From: Dasyornis broadbenti | Lineage: Eukaryota > Chordata > Aves > Passeriformes > Dasyornithidae | Length of the DNA stretch: 64,000 nucleotides | NCBI GenBank assembly: GCA_013397935.1 | Contig: VZRN01001146.1 | Span: forward strand, 1,226,413-1,290,412 | Direction: 5' to 3' | In this document: positions 11,586 through 23,432 of the stretch, in pieces | Layout of the letters: every line of letters begins with the position of its first letter | Position numbering within the stretch: position 1 is the stretch's first letter | Translations under genes and position numbers: made by a program | Notes under the pieces: model-generated | The model's database searches: none | What the model saw: only the letters and a program-made list of their open reading frames with translations | Told to the model about the DNA's origin: nothing

Positions 11586-12786
11586 GAATGACATATGGAC
11601 CCTGTGGATGAGGCAGAGGAGGTGAGCAAAGCACCCAGCTTTGCCTGCTTAATCTGGTGATGGTTTCCAGGAAAGACCTTCAGTGTGTCCTGAGCTGCAA
11701 ACAAGAAATAACCATGCAGTGCAATACGAGGGAAGAATGAATGAACGTGTCCTGTTATTCCGTGCCTTTGATCCACTGCAAAGCTTCCAGCTCCCCTGGC
11801 AGTGACAGTGCCTGGCCCATAGCTGTGTACACGAGTGCTGGTGGCTCCTGCAGCCACCTTGACAGAAAGAAGGGACTTCCAATCTGGATATAAGCCAGTT
11901 TGAAGCACTCAAACCTTGTGGTTTTTTGCAGTCAGAGGACATTTGCAAGTGGTCATTTACAATCTGGGATCCCACAGTTACATTGGCCCCTCAACTGCTG
12001 CCATTCCAAAGGTTGAAATTGCCAAGGCTTGCTTCTCCCAGCCTGGCACTGCTTTCAGAGGTGCACAGAGCCCTGGACAGGCCTGGCATCAATCCTCGGA
12101 CAAGTCGTTTCATTTTTCCGCTGTTTCTAAGCATCAGCTGTGAAATGCAGATGCTCATATTTGACTGATTTACTGATTTGGTGTGTGAGTCCCCCTGGCT
12201 CAATCTTTTGCTAATCCTTCACAGCCTGCACAGCACAATGTCACTCTGATCATGGCAGAAGTCTCCAGGCATTGCCGCACTCCAGACAAATGCCTTCTCT
12301 CTTTATTGTTCCCTCTTAATTTGTCCTTATTTAAATAATCAGAAGCACACTTACATTTCCAGCATTCGTGTTTAGTTTTTCAACATCTGTTGTTGTCCCA
12401 GATAGATTTCCCCCGTACTGCCATGCATTGCATCAGGAATGGTGAGGCACATGCATTAAACCCCTCTGAGCCTCCTGAGTGCCTCCATCCCAATTTTACT
12501 TCTCAGTTCCTCGGTCGCAGGGAACACACACAGGTCAGGACCAAAGCTTGCCACTGTGACCTCAGGACTTAGGAAGGAAAATTCCACTGCTTAGAAAATT
12601 CCACTTTCAAAAGAAACAAGGATTAATGCTCTGTGTGTGTGGCCTGTGTCCAGCCCCAAATGTGCCCAAGTCAGAGACTTTTTGTTGAAGGTCTCGAAGG
12701 TTCAATGCACAGAACCGAAGTGACCTGTGCAATAGGGAAATGTGAATTTCCAGAGGCAGGGACACAGGTGAAATTGCACCATCTCA

Positions 12787-12900
12787 ATGTGATTACAGTG
12801 CTGGGCATTGAAAGATACTTAGGGACCTAAACACTCAAGAACCAAAGGACAAATTGAGATATTTAGGCAGGTTAAAAGCCTGTCTCCCATTGAAATATGT
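12787..12900. repeat. Ancient repeat fragment (GCCTAAATAYCT / CCCATTGAAAT type)
   Basis: On the minus strand the segment reads ATTTCAATGGGAGACAGGCT followed by TTTAACCTGCCTAAATATCT. This parallels the CAATGGGAGTTAGGCACCTA / AATACCTTTGAGG pattern common in old sauropsid repeats. The neighbouring ACTTAGGGACCTAAACACT at about 12818-12836 looks like a related unit. The match is weaker than at 11509-11585. Confidence 0.4.
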
Positions 12901-14952
12901 GAGCTTAAAGCACTGAGCTGGGGTCCTGAATCCCAGTGAGTACCTCTCCATATGGTCCATGGAAATCCAGGTAACAAAGATTTCCACTAAGAGACTGATG
13001 AGCTTGTGAGACCCTCTGACATCAGATTTAAGTAAAATATTACTTAAGGAAATACTATTTATGAACTTATTATTTAAGATCCTCAGCCAGGGACGCATTA
13101 ACATCTTGAAAAAAAGAAATCTCCCAATACACGGACTGATATTTCCAAACCAGAATGAGGGTTTGGGAAATTGGGTTCCCAAGCCCAAATGATTCCCAAA
13201 CCACTCCCTGCCCTGTTACAAATCAATATCTTATATTACATGTGATATGTAACGTTATACACTGGGATTGGCTGTTAATGTCTTGTGGGGATTTTGGACA
13301 AGTAATGTTGATCAGCTACAGACCTAACTCTTTGTACCTTGAGAGTGACTGCAGAAGAGTTCAACAGAGCACAAGGAACATAGGGTACAAAACAATGGGA
13401 AAACAGCTGCCATTTAGACCATGTAATGCATCTTTCTGCATGAAATGCCACCTTTTTTTACAGTTTTTAAAGATAGAGGGATTAATCTCCAACGATCAAA
13501 GATATGTGCTTTCTTCCTACTTCTGACGCAAGCACTTCATTGGTAGTCAGAAATATTTGCCTCGTATTTACAGAACCATCCACCACTAAATTTGAAATAC
13601 GTAGAATATGCCTGAGTAAGAACTGAAGCAGTTGTGACAACACACCTTCTTAGGGGATGTCAGAATAAAAGAGGAACTTTCTTCTTTCAAGATAAGAGGC
13701 TTTATATTCTGTGGGTTTTTTTCCCTAGTTGCCAGTTCAGGCCATTATGAACTCCCACACCGTAACCAAACCCATCTGGGTGATGTGGCAAGCCTGGATC
13801 CAAAGGTGTTCTGCAATCTCTGCTCCATCTGGCCACTTGGTGGTGCAGAATAGTAAGATATATTTCCCTACGTGCCAGTGAGGAGCAGAGCAGAGATCCT
13901 GAACCGTCCCCCTCAGCCCTTCTCCAGACATGCACAGGACTGGTAACAGCAGAGTCAAAGGCAGTTTTTGGTGCATGACGGCTGCTGACACCAACAGTCT
14001 GTGCCCAGCCAAACCCTGCACAGCAGCCATGCAGGTCTGTTACAGGAAAATGGATGGTGAGGGTATAGAAACAGGCAGAATTTTCTGGAGTGCACCAAAG
14101 TGTTCCATTTCCAAAGAAGACAAGAAATTAGCGATGTTGCTAAATGCTTGTGTGTTCATTTACCGTAGTAAATACTGGGAAATTCATGAGGGCGGGACTC
14201 AAGGTCAGCTCCTTAATCCTTGGCTGCTCCTCTCGAGCTGCAGAGAAAGGAGAGAAGCCCAGAAGGGGAGAGGAGGATTTCTCTGCAGATGGCAGAGCCT
14301 CAGGAATAATCACAGCCTATGCACATTAGAGTAACTTTCACCCTCCTGTGCTGGTCAGCCCTAATTGCTGCTAAGATCAAGAGGCTGATAAATGGCTGGA
14401 AATTACCTGTGCATCTTACTCCAAGTGAGCTCACCTGGATCTGCAGGGAGTGGTGCTCACAGAGGGCCACAGCCACTGCACTGTGGTGTTAGTCCTGTGC
14501 AGACCTCCTGTTTGGAAAGGGTAAGTATAGCTCTGTTTTTTCAGTTTAACAGGAACTTTAGGATTCCTATTTAGACCAGCCCTAATGCAGACACCTGGGC
14601 GTTTGAGATCTCTGATACAACAGCACTGAGCCTGAGATACCGGGTGCAAAATAAGCTACAGCTCTCTTCTGGATGACCTTTCTTATTTTCTTCTGAGTTT
14701 TACAAAAGGAAAGTGATGTTTATAACTGAAATAAGCAGAAGGTAGTAATTTTAATGCAATTATGCTATTTGAAAAGTGTACAAAATAATATCACTTAATT
14801 TTTAAATACCTTCATATATTCTAATTAAATGTAACCTCATCACTTTGACGGCATAGAGACATTTGGAACATTACATGAGGAGAGATAAACAGCACTTCAG
14901 AATACTGAGCAGGTATGAAATTGCTACTGTCTGGTTTGACTTATGTGTAGAC

Positions 14953-14971
14953 TTGCCCCAAAATGGGGCAA
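14953..14971. other. Short perfect hairpin (8-bp arms, 3-nt loop)
   Basis: TTGCCCCA, AAA, TGGGGCAA: eight complementary base pairs around a three-base loop. There is no T-run terminator context, and eukaryotic transcripts do not end at such sites. It is recorded as a structural feature only. Confidence 0.6.
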
Positions 14972-16759
14972 AATGCTGTTATATGTGTGCAATATTTTGG
15001 TGTTGCTAATTCCTGCAGAGGACTGACTAAAAGTCCCTTTTGAAAATTTCACTAGTGAGCCTTATACACACTGGGAAGCTGCTACAAAACACTTCTGTCC
15101 TGCCAAACCCTCCCAGGCAGGTAATGGGGTACATCTGCTGTCTTTGAAGTTTTGGGGTCATTAGCCCATTGCTAGAAAGCAGAAATAAGTTTTCCACAAG
15201 GAAAATGGCCCCTGTATTTAGAATACATTCATTGTATTTATTATTATCTATCCCGTGGCTGCACGCAAATAACAACTTTCTGCTTGGTGTGGAGATTGCT
15301 CTTCAATGATACAAATGCTTTTCATTTAATGGCAAGTGCCACTTAAGGACACAGAAACTGCTTTCCAAACGTGACTGAGAGATGCACGGGGAAATGAGGA
15401 GCCTTTTAAAATGGCAAGGGGTGATCGGGAAAACAGCTCCCTGAGCCTGGTGAGACCTCAGGCTTGCCATGAGCTGGTAGGAAACACACACCAGTTAGGA
15501 TGGGTGTGATGGACTGATCCCAGGAGCTGTGGGAGGAACCTGTGCCAGTGCCGGCTTCAGAGTGGAGCCATTTGGAGAAGGGATGGGGTGGCTGGGATGA
15601 GCTGCTGGTAACAGAGATGCAGTGAAACATACAGAGGTGCACATTCTGTGCTTATTCTGTTCTTGCTCTGCTCTCCTTTTTCTCCTCATACTCTCTAAGT
15701 TAGGGACAGACCTTGTGCTGTCAAAGTTTGGGTTCCCTTCTGGCAGAGGCTGTGGAAACACAAGAACGGGAGGCTTCCTCTTGCCTCTGGTGGGACCGTG
15801 TCTGAGCAAGCTGCTGTTTGGCACCTGGACAGTTTCAAGAAGAATGTGTGTGGCACAGAGAAAATGTTTGGTAAATTGTAGACACAGACTAACATTATAT
15901 GTTGGTGTCATAATAAATATTAGGCCATGTGGGCTTTCCTTTGGGCTTTGACTGATCCCAGCACTGGCCAGAGCTGCCTTCCTAGGCCCAGTTTATGAAG
16001 TGCTGAACTTCTGAGGGTGGAAGTCACAAACCATCAGAAGCTCTGCGACTCTTTCCACGTGGGGGAAACCTAGATCAAACTTCATTCATTTTCCCATTTC
16101 ATCCCTAGTCCTGGGCCACGTGCCCACCTGGCACTGGGTGTTGGGATCTGTGCTCTGCAGCCCCCACCCGGGGTGGTCACCGGGCTCTGGCCCTGCAGCT
16201 CCTGAAATAATGGTGTAAAAGGAACCCTCCCCAGCTGTGGGAGCGCTCCTTGTCCATTCCCTGTCCATGCTGGTGAGCCCCGAGGGATTCTCTGTGATCA
16301 CAGGTGGTGTGGGTGTTCTGTTGCTATGACAACATTTTTTTTCAAATTTTTTTTTTAAGTACAACTGGACTTTTTTCCCCAGTTGAGAAAAACTGAAACA
16401 ATTAGGAGAAAGACAGAAGATAAACCCTCCTGTTTTCCCAAGAGGAAGCCAAGGCAGGTAGCATGGAGGCAGGTGTGGGCAGGAGGCAGGCAGCTGCTGT
16501 CCCCAGCCCCGAGGATTTACACATTCCTCCTTAGTACAGCTGTGTGCCTCATAAAACAAACCCAGGCGTAAAAACTAACCCAAATAATTCACCTTGCTTT
16601 CTCACACTACCTTTTCAAGCCTGACTAAAAGGGGACACAGACCTGAACTCTTATGGAGGGCTGAGGTTTACTGCTTGCAGACCCAGTTTGCTTTTCAGCT
16701 GATGAGATTGTCTAGATTATGTGGTTTTTATTTTATTTTTTTAACCAGAATGTCAAAAA

Positions 16760-16770
16760 GCTGAGTCAGC
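16760..16770. promoter_or_regulatory. Perfect core of a Maf/AP-1 recognition element (GCTGAGTCAGC)
   Basis: GCTGAGTCAGC is an 11-base sequence palindromic around its central base. It contains the AP-1 heptamer TGAGTCA with the GC extensions on both sides that define the TPA-type Maf recognition element. Sites of this length do occur by chance in a 64 kb window, so function is unproven. Confidence 0.3.
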
Positions 16771-17465
16771 CATCCCACAGCTATTAAGATCCTAAAACTT
16801 CTTCCTCCTTATGGATTGCTTACCCCTACTCCATGCAGTCAGATGAAGATGAGTTGTTTGTTCTGGCAGAGGGACAGACAGTCTGTTTTCCCCTACATGT
16901 ATACAACTAATTTCAAGTCACTGGTGTTCTAACTGGTGATAAAAGAGCTATCTTAAGCTTTTCACAGAACACAGTGACACTGTTAAATCAGCACAGCATT
17001 TTGATTAGCAGAAAGATGAGAATGATACAGCTTAATGAGAAAAAGGGGCAAAATACCTTTTGTACTTGGGGGTTTAAACCTCCAGTTTTAAAGGAAATAG
17101 GTAGCTGTGTTCTTCTGTAAGTTGCACATTTTCACCTTGCTGCTGATCCAAGGCTATTCAGAGCCAGCAATAGCCTGCACTGTTTGAGTAAGGAAGAAAA
17201 ATTGCTTTCATGCCTTATTGCTCATCTGGTTAGACCTTTTCCTGTGGGTGTGTAACAGGCAGCTGTGACATCACAGCCTGTGGGCTTGGGGACTCAAAGG
17301 ATGCACAGGCTCTGCTAACTCTTCCACCAGGAGCTTTGAGGCTCCCCTTTGGTGCACGCTCCTTTCCTAGGACTCTTATCCTTGAAGGTAGGGGTGGGTG
17401 GTGTCTGTTCCACCCTTAGAGACAGCAAGGACCTCTGAGGCTCTTCTGTGGTAGAGCAGCTATAA

Positions 17466-17606
17466 AAGAATTGTTTAGATTGGAAAAGACCTCTGAGATC
17501 ATTGAGACCAACCTTTGCCTGATCATCACCTCGTCATCTAGACCGTGGCACTGAATGCCACATCCAGTCCTGTCTTGAACAGCTCCAGGAATGGTGTCCT
17601 TACATT
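17466..17606 (-). mobile_element. CR1 LINE 3' tail, minus strand
   Basis: Read on the + strand it begins AGAATTGTTTAGATTGGAAA and continues AGACCTCTGAGATCATTGAG. ACCAACCTTTGCCTGATCA, a CACCTCGTCATCTAGACC..GGCACTGAATGCCACATCCAG segment and CTTGAACAGCTCCAGGAATGG follow. This is the reverse complement of a CR1 3' end, so the element points to the minus strand and its 3' terminus is at about 17466. Similarity fades after about 17606. Sequence to about 17700 may be a further diverged part. It is truncated and inactive. Confidence 0.85.
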
Positions 17607-18814
17607 GCTGGGAATGCTGAGTTCTCCTTGGCCTCCTCCAAGAGCATTTTCTCAGTTTTAGGACAGAAGTGAGCCTGGGACCCTTTCCCAAGCCTTCCAT
17701 TCTGGTTATTGAGGGATTTTTTTGATCAGCTGTGACAATGTGTCCTTTGGCAGGACAATTCCAGTTGCTGCTGTTGGAGGCTGATCCAAAGGCTAAATGC
17801 CTTCTAATGCCTAAAACCTCCTGGTAACTCCCAGACTAAATTTATGCACAACACATTTATGCCCGTTTGTTCAAGGACCAAGATGGTCTTTCAACTGAAA
17901 TGGGTTTTCTCCCTGTTGGGGCTTAAATCTTTACTGTGTTTGTCCAGAGCAGTCTCCCAACATGAGAGATACCAAAAGAGGAGAAATATATTTACTAAGT
18001 GACACCTTAGGGAAAGTGGTTGCAGCACTTTGGGATTCATTGTTTGCAGATGCTGTGACCCCACTGTGGTGTTTCTGGGATTGCTCTGCAGTGCCAAATG
18101 GCCTTAGGCTGCACTCAACATGGTGGCATCCCACCCCTGTGCTATCCCAGAGGGATCCCTGTGCAGCTGACGAAATTCAGAAGACATGCAGATATCAGAC
18201 TCCTTACATTAATTCAGACTTTCTTGCATTTAGGCTCCTTCCTGTGCTTATTCTCCTGGTACTGGGCTGTGTGAGTGAAAATTGCACACAGAGGACTTTG
18301 AGAGATGCTTAAATTACAGCTGACCCCTCTCTCACCTCTGACTTTCTCTGAACCACAGGATTCGGTCTGGCATGTCTTCAGAGACAAAATCTCAGGGGAT
18401 CTCAGCTTGATAGGTAGGCTGAGTCAAATGTGATTATCCATGGTGTTTGTGCCAAGCTGAACTGCTCCCCACCAGCCACTGCTGCTCACACACCCATACA
18501 CTCCTCTGGGTGTTCTTCATGCACTGTGCAGTAACTTCAAATTGTATTAATAGATTAACATGAGGAGGTGAGAAGGCAAGGGATATGTACAAACAGAAAA
18601 AGGACTAGAATGACCACTTTCTCATTAAAAAAAAAAAAAGGCAAGCAGAAATAAATGATGGGTTATGCTAACAACCACCAAGTTTGTATTCCCAGGAACT
18701 GTAACTGAGTATCCCCGTGGCACAGGCTGTCTGTGCTGAGCAGAGTACATCCTGCACCATGAGCGGGGTTTGACTGAGACCAGGGACTCCGGGGAGATGA
18801 CAGAAGTGGTGCTA

Positions 18815-18882
18815 AGCTTAGTTTAACACAATCTGCAGAAGCAGCTCTGCACAGTTGCTATAACACTATGTTAAACTAGGCT
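18815..18882. other. Imperfect inverted repeat / 68-nt hairpin
   Basis: The left arm AGCTTAGTTTAACA (18815-18828) pairs with the right arm TGTTAAACTAGGCT (18869-18882) at 13 of 14 positions. Inside it, TGCAGA (18834-18839) pairs with TCTGCA (18846-18851) around a six-base loop. The internal loop is strongly asymmetric (5 and 17 bases), which is unlike most microRNA precursors. The left flank also contains the palindrome CTAAGCTTAG. It could be a relic of a small inverted-repeat transposon or chance. Confidence 0.5.
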
Positions 18883-20408
18883 AAACTCTGAGTACTGCTA
18901 CAGTCACTGCTTTTGGAACCACACTGGAGTCAGTCTGTCGGAATGTTCCTCTCCTTTACAAAATACATAATCTTATTTAAAATCGTCTAGTTGCCTGAAA
19001 GCTACTCAGTGTGGGGAAAAGAAAGGCTGACAGTGTTCCCTCCTGCCTGCTGATGTAGTAAATTTACTGATTCCTTATCTGCAGTGACATCAGCCACAAA
19101 TTTATATTTATTTTTGAAATCATATTTATGAACAGCTTCTCTGTTCAAGTCATCTTCTCAAATATGGCCATTTATTTGTATTACTTCTCAAGAAAGCTCA
19201 GCTTTTGAAAGCATATTTTGAAAAGAACCTTTCTATTATTGTTACTATTTTTAAACATCTTCAACCTGACTTAAAGGGGAAAACCCTTCTTTCCTTCCCA
19301 GAACTCCAAATAAATCGCTTTTTATCCCTTCACCCGCTAGGATACTGGTGGATTTGGGGGTTTGACAGTATCCTGGGCAGGATTCAAAAGCAATAGAAAG
19401 CAACATATGGTCCTAACAGAGCTCTAAAACATCTGGCTGAGCAGTGAACCTCACCTGTTGATAACTCAGTAGATGACAATTTCTCTCTGAATCAGCACAT
19501 CAACAAGATTTCAGGGAGAAGAGACTCCCAGATCTCCTTTTACATCTTGCTGACAAGCATAACACTTTATTGTTTTCCAAGAAAATGTTTCTCTTTCTTA
19601 TCTTGAAACAGCTTTGTTTGAAAAGTGAGCTGTGTTTTGACACTAAAAACCAAAGTTTGAGTGGGCTGATGGTCAAGTGAAATATTCCAGGTGTATCTGA
19701 AATCTCATTTCTTAAGAAATTTAGAAAAAGTCTTTTCTTGCTTATGGAGCTGATTTCTTCTGCCTGTACTGTTGACTGAAAGCTAGGGGAGATTAATTTG
19801 ACATAATGTCAATGTGTGCCCTGCTGAAGGAAAAGTGCTTGTCCTGGAGTCTTTGGCAGAAGTCCCACACAGAAAATGGAAGTTCATCCTCCCAAATCCT
19901 CTCTGCAAGTCTGCTTGTCTGCCTGCATAAAGTCTTCTTCCACTCCCTGTTCTGTTTTGCTGCAGTTTTAGTGGCTTCAGAGCTAACACCAGCATCCATC
20001 TTCAAGGATGAGCAAAGTGACCCTTTCAATCTCTGGCCTAATTCACGCCGGCTGCTCTGCCATTAGTTACCCAATGATTTGTGAAATATTTTGTGATATA
20101 CCTTGTGGTCTTCAGCTGAACAGTCCCTTGCAAGTGTCTAATGTTTGCAGTAATGGTGATACATAGCAAGTCATCATTGCTTTTCCTCATGCATTTCCCT
20201 TGCAGTCAAGCATCTTGGGTGGTTGAAAACTTCTGTTGCATGGTGAAACTTCTAGTTTTTTGGCAGCACCAGTGGAAGCACGCAAGCAGAGCTTCCTCTT
20301 GCAGGCTTTCCTCCTGCCAGCTGTTCCCGTTCACACCACCAATCTCTTCAGCTGCACACAGGCTAAATTTTGCAGCATACCACAGTGTACCCTGAGATCT
20401 TGATTATA

Positions 20409-20462
20409 TTTTTTTCTCTTTTTTGTCTTTTTTTTTTTTTTTCTTTTTTTCCCCTCCTCTCC
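20409..20462. repeat. Polypyrimidine (T-rich) tract
   Basis: About 54 bases of T with scattered C and a single G, ending in CCCCTCCTCTCC. It is low-complexity and was read directly. No AG acceptor with an open coding frame follows it. Confidence 0.85.
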
Positions 20463-23415
20463 CCATCCTCCATTTGGAGCACATCTGAGCTTCTGCCCAG
20501 GGTTTCAGGGAAACCAGGGATGCTTGTGTGGATGTAGCTCTCACTCACCATGGCTCTGGGACCTGACCAGGGCTCACACCTGTGCTCAAGAATGAGTGAA
20601 TGCTCCTACATGCATTTACCTAATCACAGCCAGGGATGTAAATGGGATTTTTCATGTTATGACAACTGAGGGGATTGGATCATGTGCACAAAGCCAGCCC
20701 AAAACTCCCACTGATTTTGGAAACGCCTGGATCTAAGATGATGTCCTTACTACTGAGAGCTGGAATGAAAGGGATGTAGAGAATTCATTCAAGAGCCACA
20801 AGCAGTGTGATTTGCAGCTTCAGAACCTCTCTGTAAGCACCAAAAGCAAGCAGCTTGGTGTAGGTGATTTTGGAGAGAGGTTGGGCACAGAATAATGCTC
20901 CTTGAAAAGACAGGAGATGAATAAGTTTAAATTTTTATTTCTTAAATCATGAAAAGCTCCTAATAGTCACAGTTTAAGACACATTCTGTATGCACTTATT
21001 CTATACAACTCAACACTATCTCAAATGTAATATGGACTTTCCTCTTGACAGCTGTGATAAAGGAACAAGCATTATTAAAATTTTTATAGAGGTGATATTA
21101 TAAATGCAATTTCATTAGGGTTTTGTGTATTGCTCTAGGTAAGAAAAAATCCTGTGGTAATATTCTCTATTGCTTTTAGCTTGTAGACAAGGTAAGCAAA
21201 ACTGCTACAGCATGAGTAGTTTGCAGAGGCAGGGCTCAACAACACGAGAGGCAGGTGCCTGACCCATCCACCTGGAGAAACTCCGCGTCTGGAATGTATT
21301 TAATGTTAACCTGGAAGGCTCTGAAATACTTTGTGCACAAGTGAGAGGTTCTGCGTGGGTGGACCTTGGCATGTTTCTTAGACCTTAACTTTAATAGATG
21401 CAGCTCCAGGTGTAACAAATTACAGGCTTTAAGTCAATATCAGAAAAAGATGAAAGGATAAAAATAGCAGGAGCTCAGCAGTGAGATTGGCAGGCGGGGT
21501 GGCCTTCTGATGGGAGCATGGGGAGGGCAGGAGTGACAGCTCCTTCTACTTCTAATTAGTTCCACTTGTGAGATCTCCAGCAAGGGACTGGGTTGTCTGG
21601 TCAGCAGCGCTTCCAGTCCTTGGAGAAAAGCTACATAGATATGCAAAGTTTAGTATTTATCGTGACATACATGTTTTATAAAGTATTTAATGATAGATTA
21701 GGACTTCAATAAAGAGATTAACACTACATTCTGCTACAATGAAAGCTTGCAAACCAGCTCTTGTTTCCTCATTGAGAGTTTTGAATACCATGCTAACATA
21801 AAAAAACCCACTGCCTTTATGATTTCAGTATATTAATAATCACAGAGCTAGTCCTTTTCCTAACCAAATCATCATTCATCTTCTTGAAATTATGATATGA
21901 ATACAGATGCAAACACATTCAGCTATAAATTTCCATTTATGGAAACAGACAGTGCATTTTAGAAGACCAACACCTGTCTCCTCTCTGTGTACTCAGTGCT
22001 CATGACCTTTATGCCTGTGGCCTTCAGAAAGAGCTTTTAAAATAAGTTAAAACCTAAGAGTATCTCCAAGATGCCACAGACTTCTGAACCAAATAAACTC
22101 TGCAGGTTTTCTGCAAGGCACACAGGAAAAGGCCTGAAGCTCTGAACGGTTCCATTTGCATTTGCCAGTAATTAGACAAATAAGGATATTTCTGTTCTGG
22201 CACAGTAAAGCTTTACTCTGTCTGAGCAGAGCTGCCCCTTGCCCTGGAGATTCAGTCCTGCTGAAGACTGCCCGAATCTGGGGTAGCACCTCAGAACTGT
22301 GCTTTCACAGTCGAACGTGTGGAAAAGATGCTCAGAAAACTGTACTGAGAGAAAGCATCGCCCTGCAGGAGCCGCCTCCCTGGGAAGAAGGCGTGTGTGT
22401 GGAAAACCAGTGACAAATGATCTCATAACTACTGGAGGAAGCACAGAACGTAGTTATTGGGCGCACATCTAAATACTCCACTAATATACAGTGCAAGAAA
22501 CAGCACAGGACGTTAAAAATTAGTTGCTCTTAATGAGGGAATGAATCACTCTTAGCAGTAATGAAAGGAGAGCGCCAACAGCAAATACTGCAGCTCTTGG
22601 CCAAGCATGGTTTGGATGTGAAGTTTGGACAATCCTGATGGTCACCAAAACTGAATTCAACCAAATCAAAATGACGAAAACATCAAATGATATCAGCATC
22701 TAATGGTTTGACTGAAAGAGTAACACTTATGTAGATGACAACTGGTACCTCTGCAAGCTATTTTAAAGGAGATTATTGCTGTTGTAAACTGTATTCACCA
22801 GTTGATAATGATAATATTGATTTTAATTATTTTTTTTTATTATACCTCTCCTCTCCAAGTTATGGCTTCTACCACAGCTAAGCAGTAGCACTATGAGGGG
22901 GAAAAAATTAAAAAAAATCAATGATTCCCTGGTAGTTAGCAACACATTTTCTGTAAGACTTTGAGCAGGATGTGCTGGGATAGGCTTATAATAAATATAG
23001 AACTGTGGCAGATTTTCATAGAATTAGATATCAGCTCTCCATTTTTCCATCTTTATTTTTTTTTTACTCGTCTCGAAGAGATCAACTGCTTCTCTCGATC
23101 TATAAATTCTATACTGACAAATAATACAGCACGTCCTGGTAGCTTGAGCAAACAGCAGAAGGCTACCTTTGACTCCTGGTGTTTGAATTGATTTTGCTAC
23201 ACTCTCTGAAGCCTATACACTAGAAATAATTTCTGCTGTGTTCCTACTTTCCCACAAAGTAGTGCTTTGCTGTGCTGATGCAGCTCCAGTCCAGGGGCCT
23301 TTGTGCAGAGCAGGGCTCATCTAATGCCAGGCGTGCACCAAAACTGTGAGGAGCTGCCCCTTTGGCTTTTAAATCTGACTCTGGTGTGCTTCAGGTGATT
23401 TTGGTGAAAAGGGGG

Positions 23416-23432
23416 AAAAAAAAAAAAAAAAA
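23416..23432. repeat. Poly-A run (17 bases)
   Basis: A homopolymer preceded by GGGGG and followed by a purine-rich segment. It was read directly. No attached retroposon is visible. Confidence 0.9.

Larger units (their letters stand above)
9726..17465. other. Gene-free stretch with several ancient repeat fragments
   Basis: No supported exon. It contains three further fragments of the palindromic repeat family between 11.3 and 12.9 kb and an A/T-rich block at 10690-11130. It also has an 8-bp perfect hairpin at 14953-14971 and a GCTGAGTCAGC site at 16760-16770. The long minus-strand frames at 15495-15911 (138 codons) and 16086-16559 (157 codons) have no family resemblance or splice structure. 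Confidence 0.5.

Noticed and set aside
16086..16559. 157-codon minus-strand open frame
   Set aside because: Its middle is a lysine/phenylalanine string from T- and A-runs, and its end is Gly/Pro-rich from local G/C content. No domain is visible.
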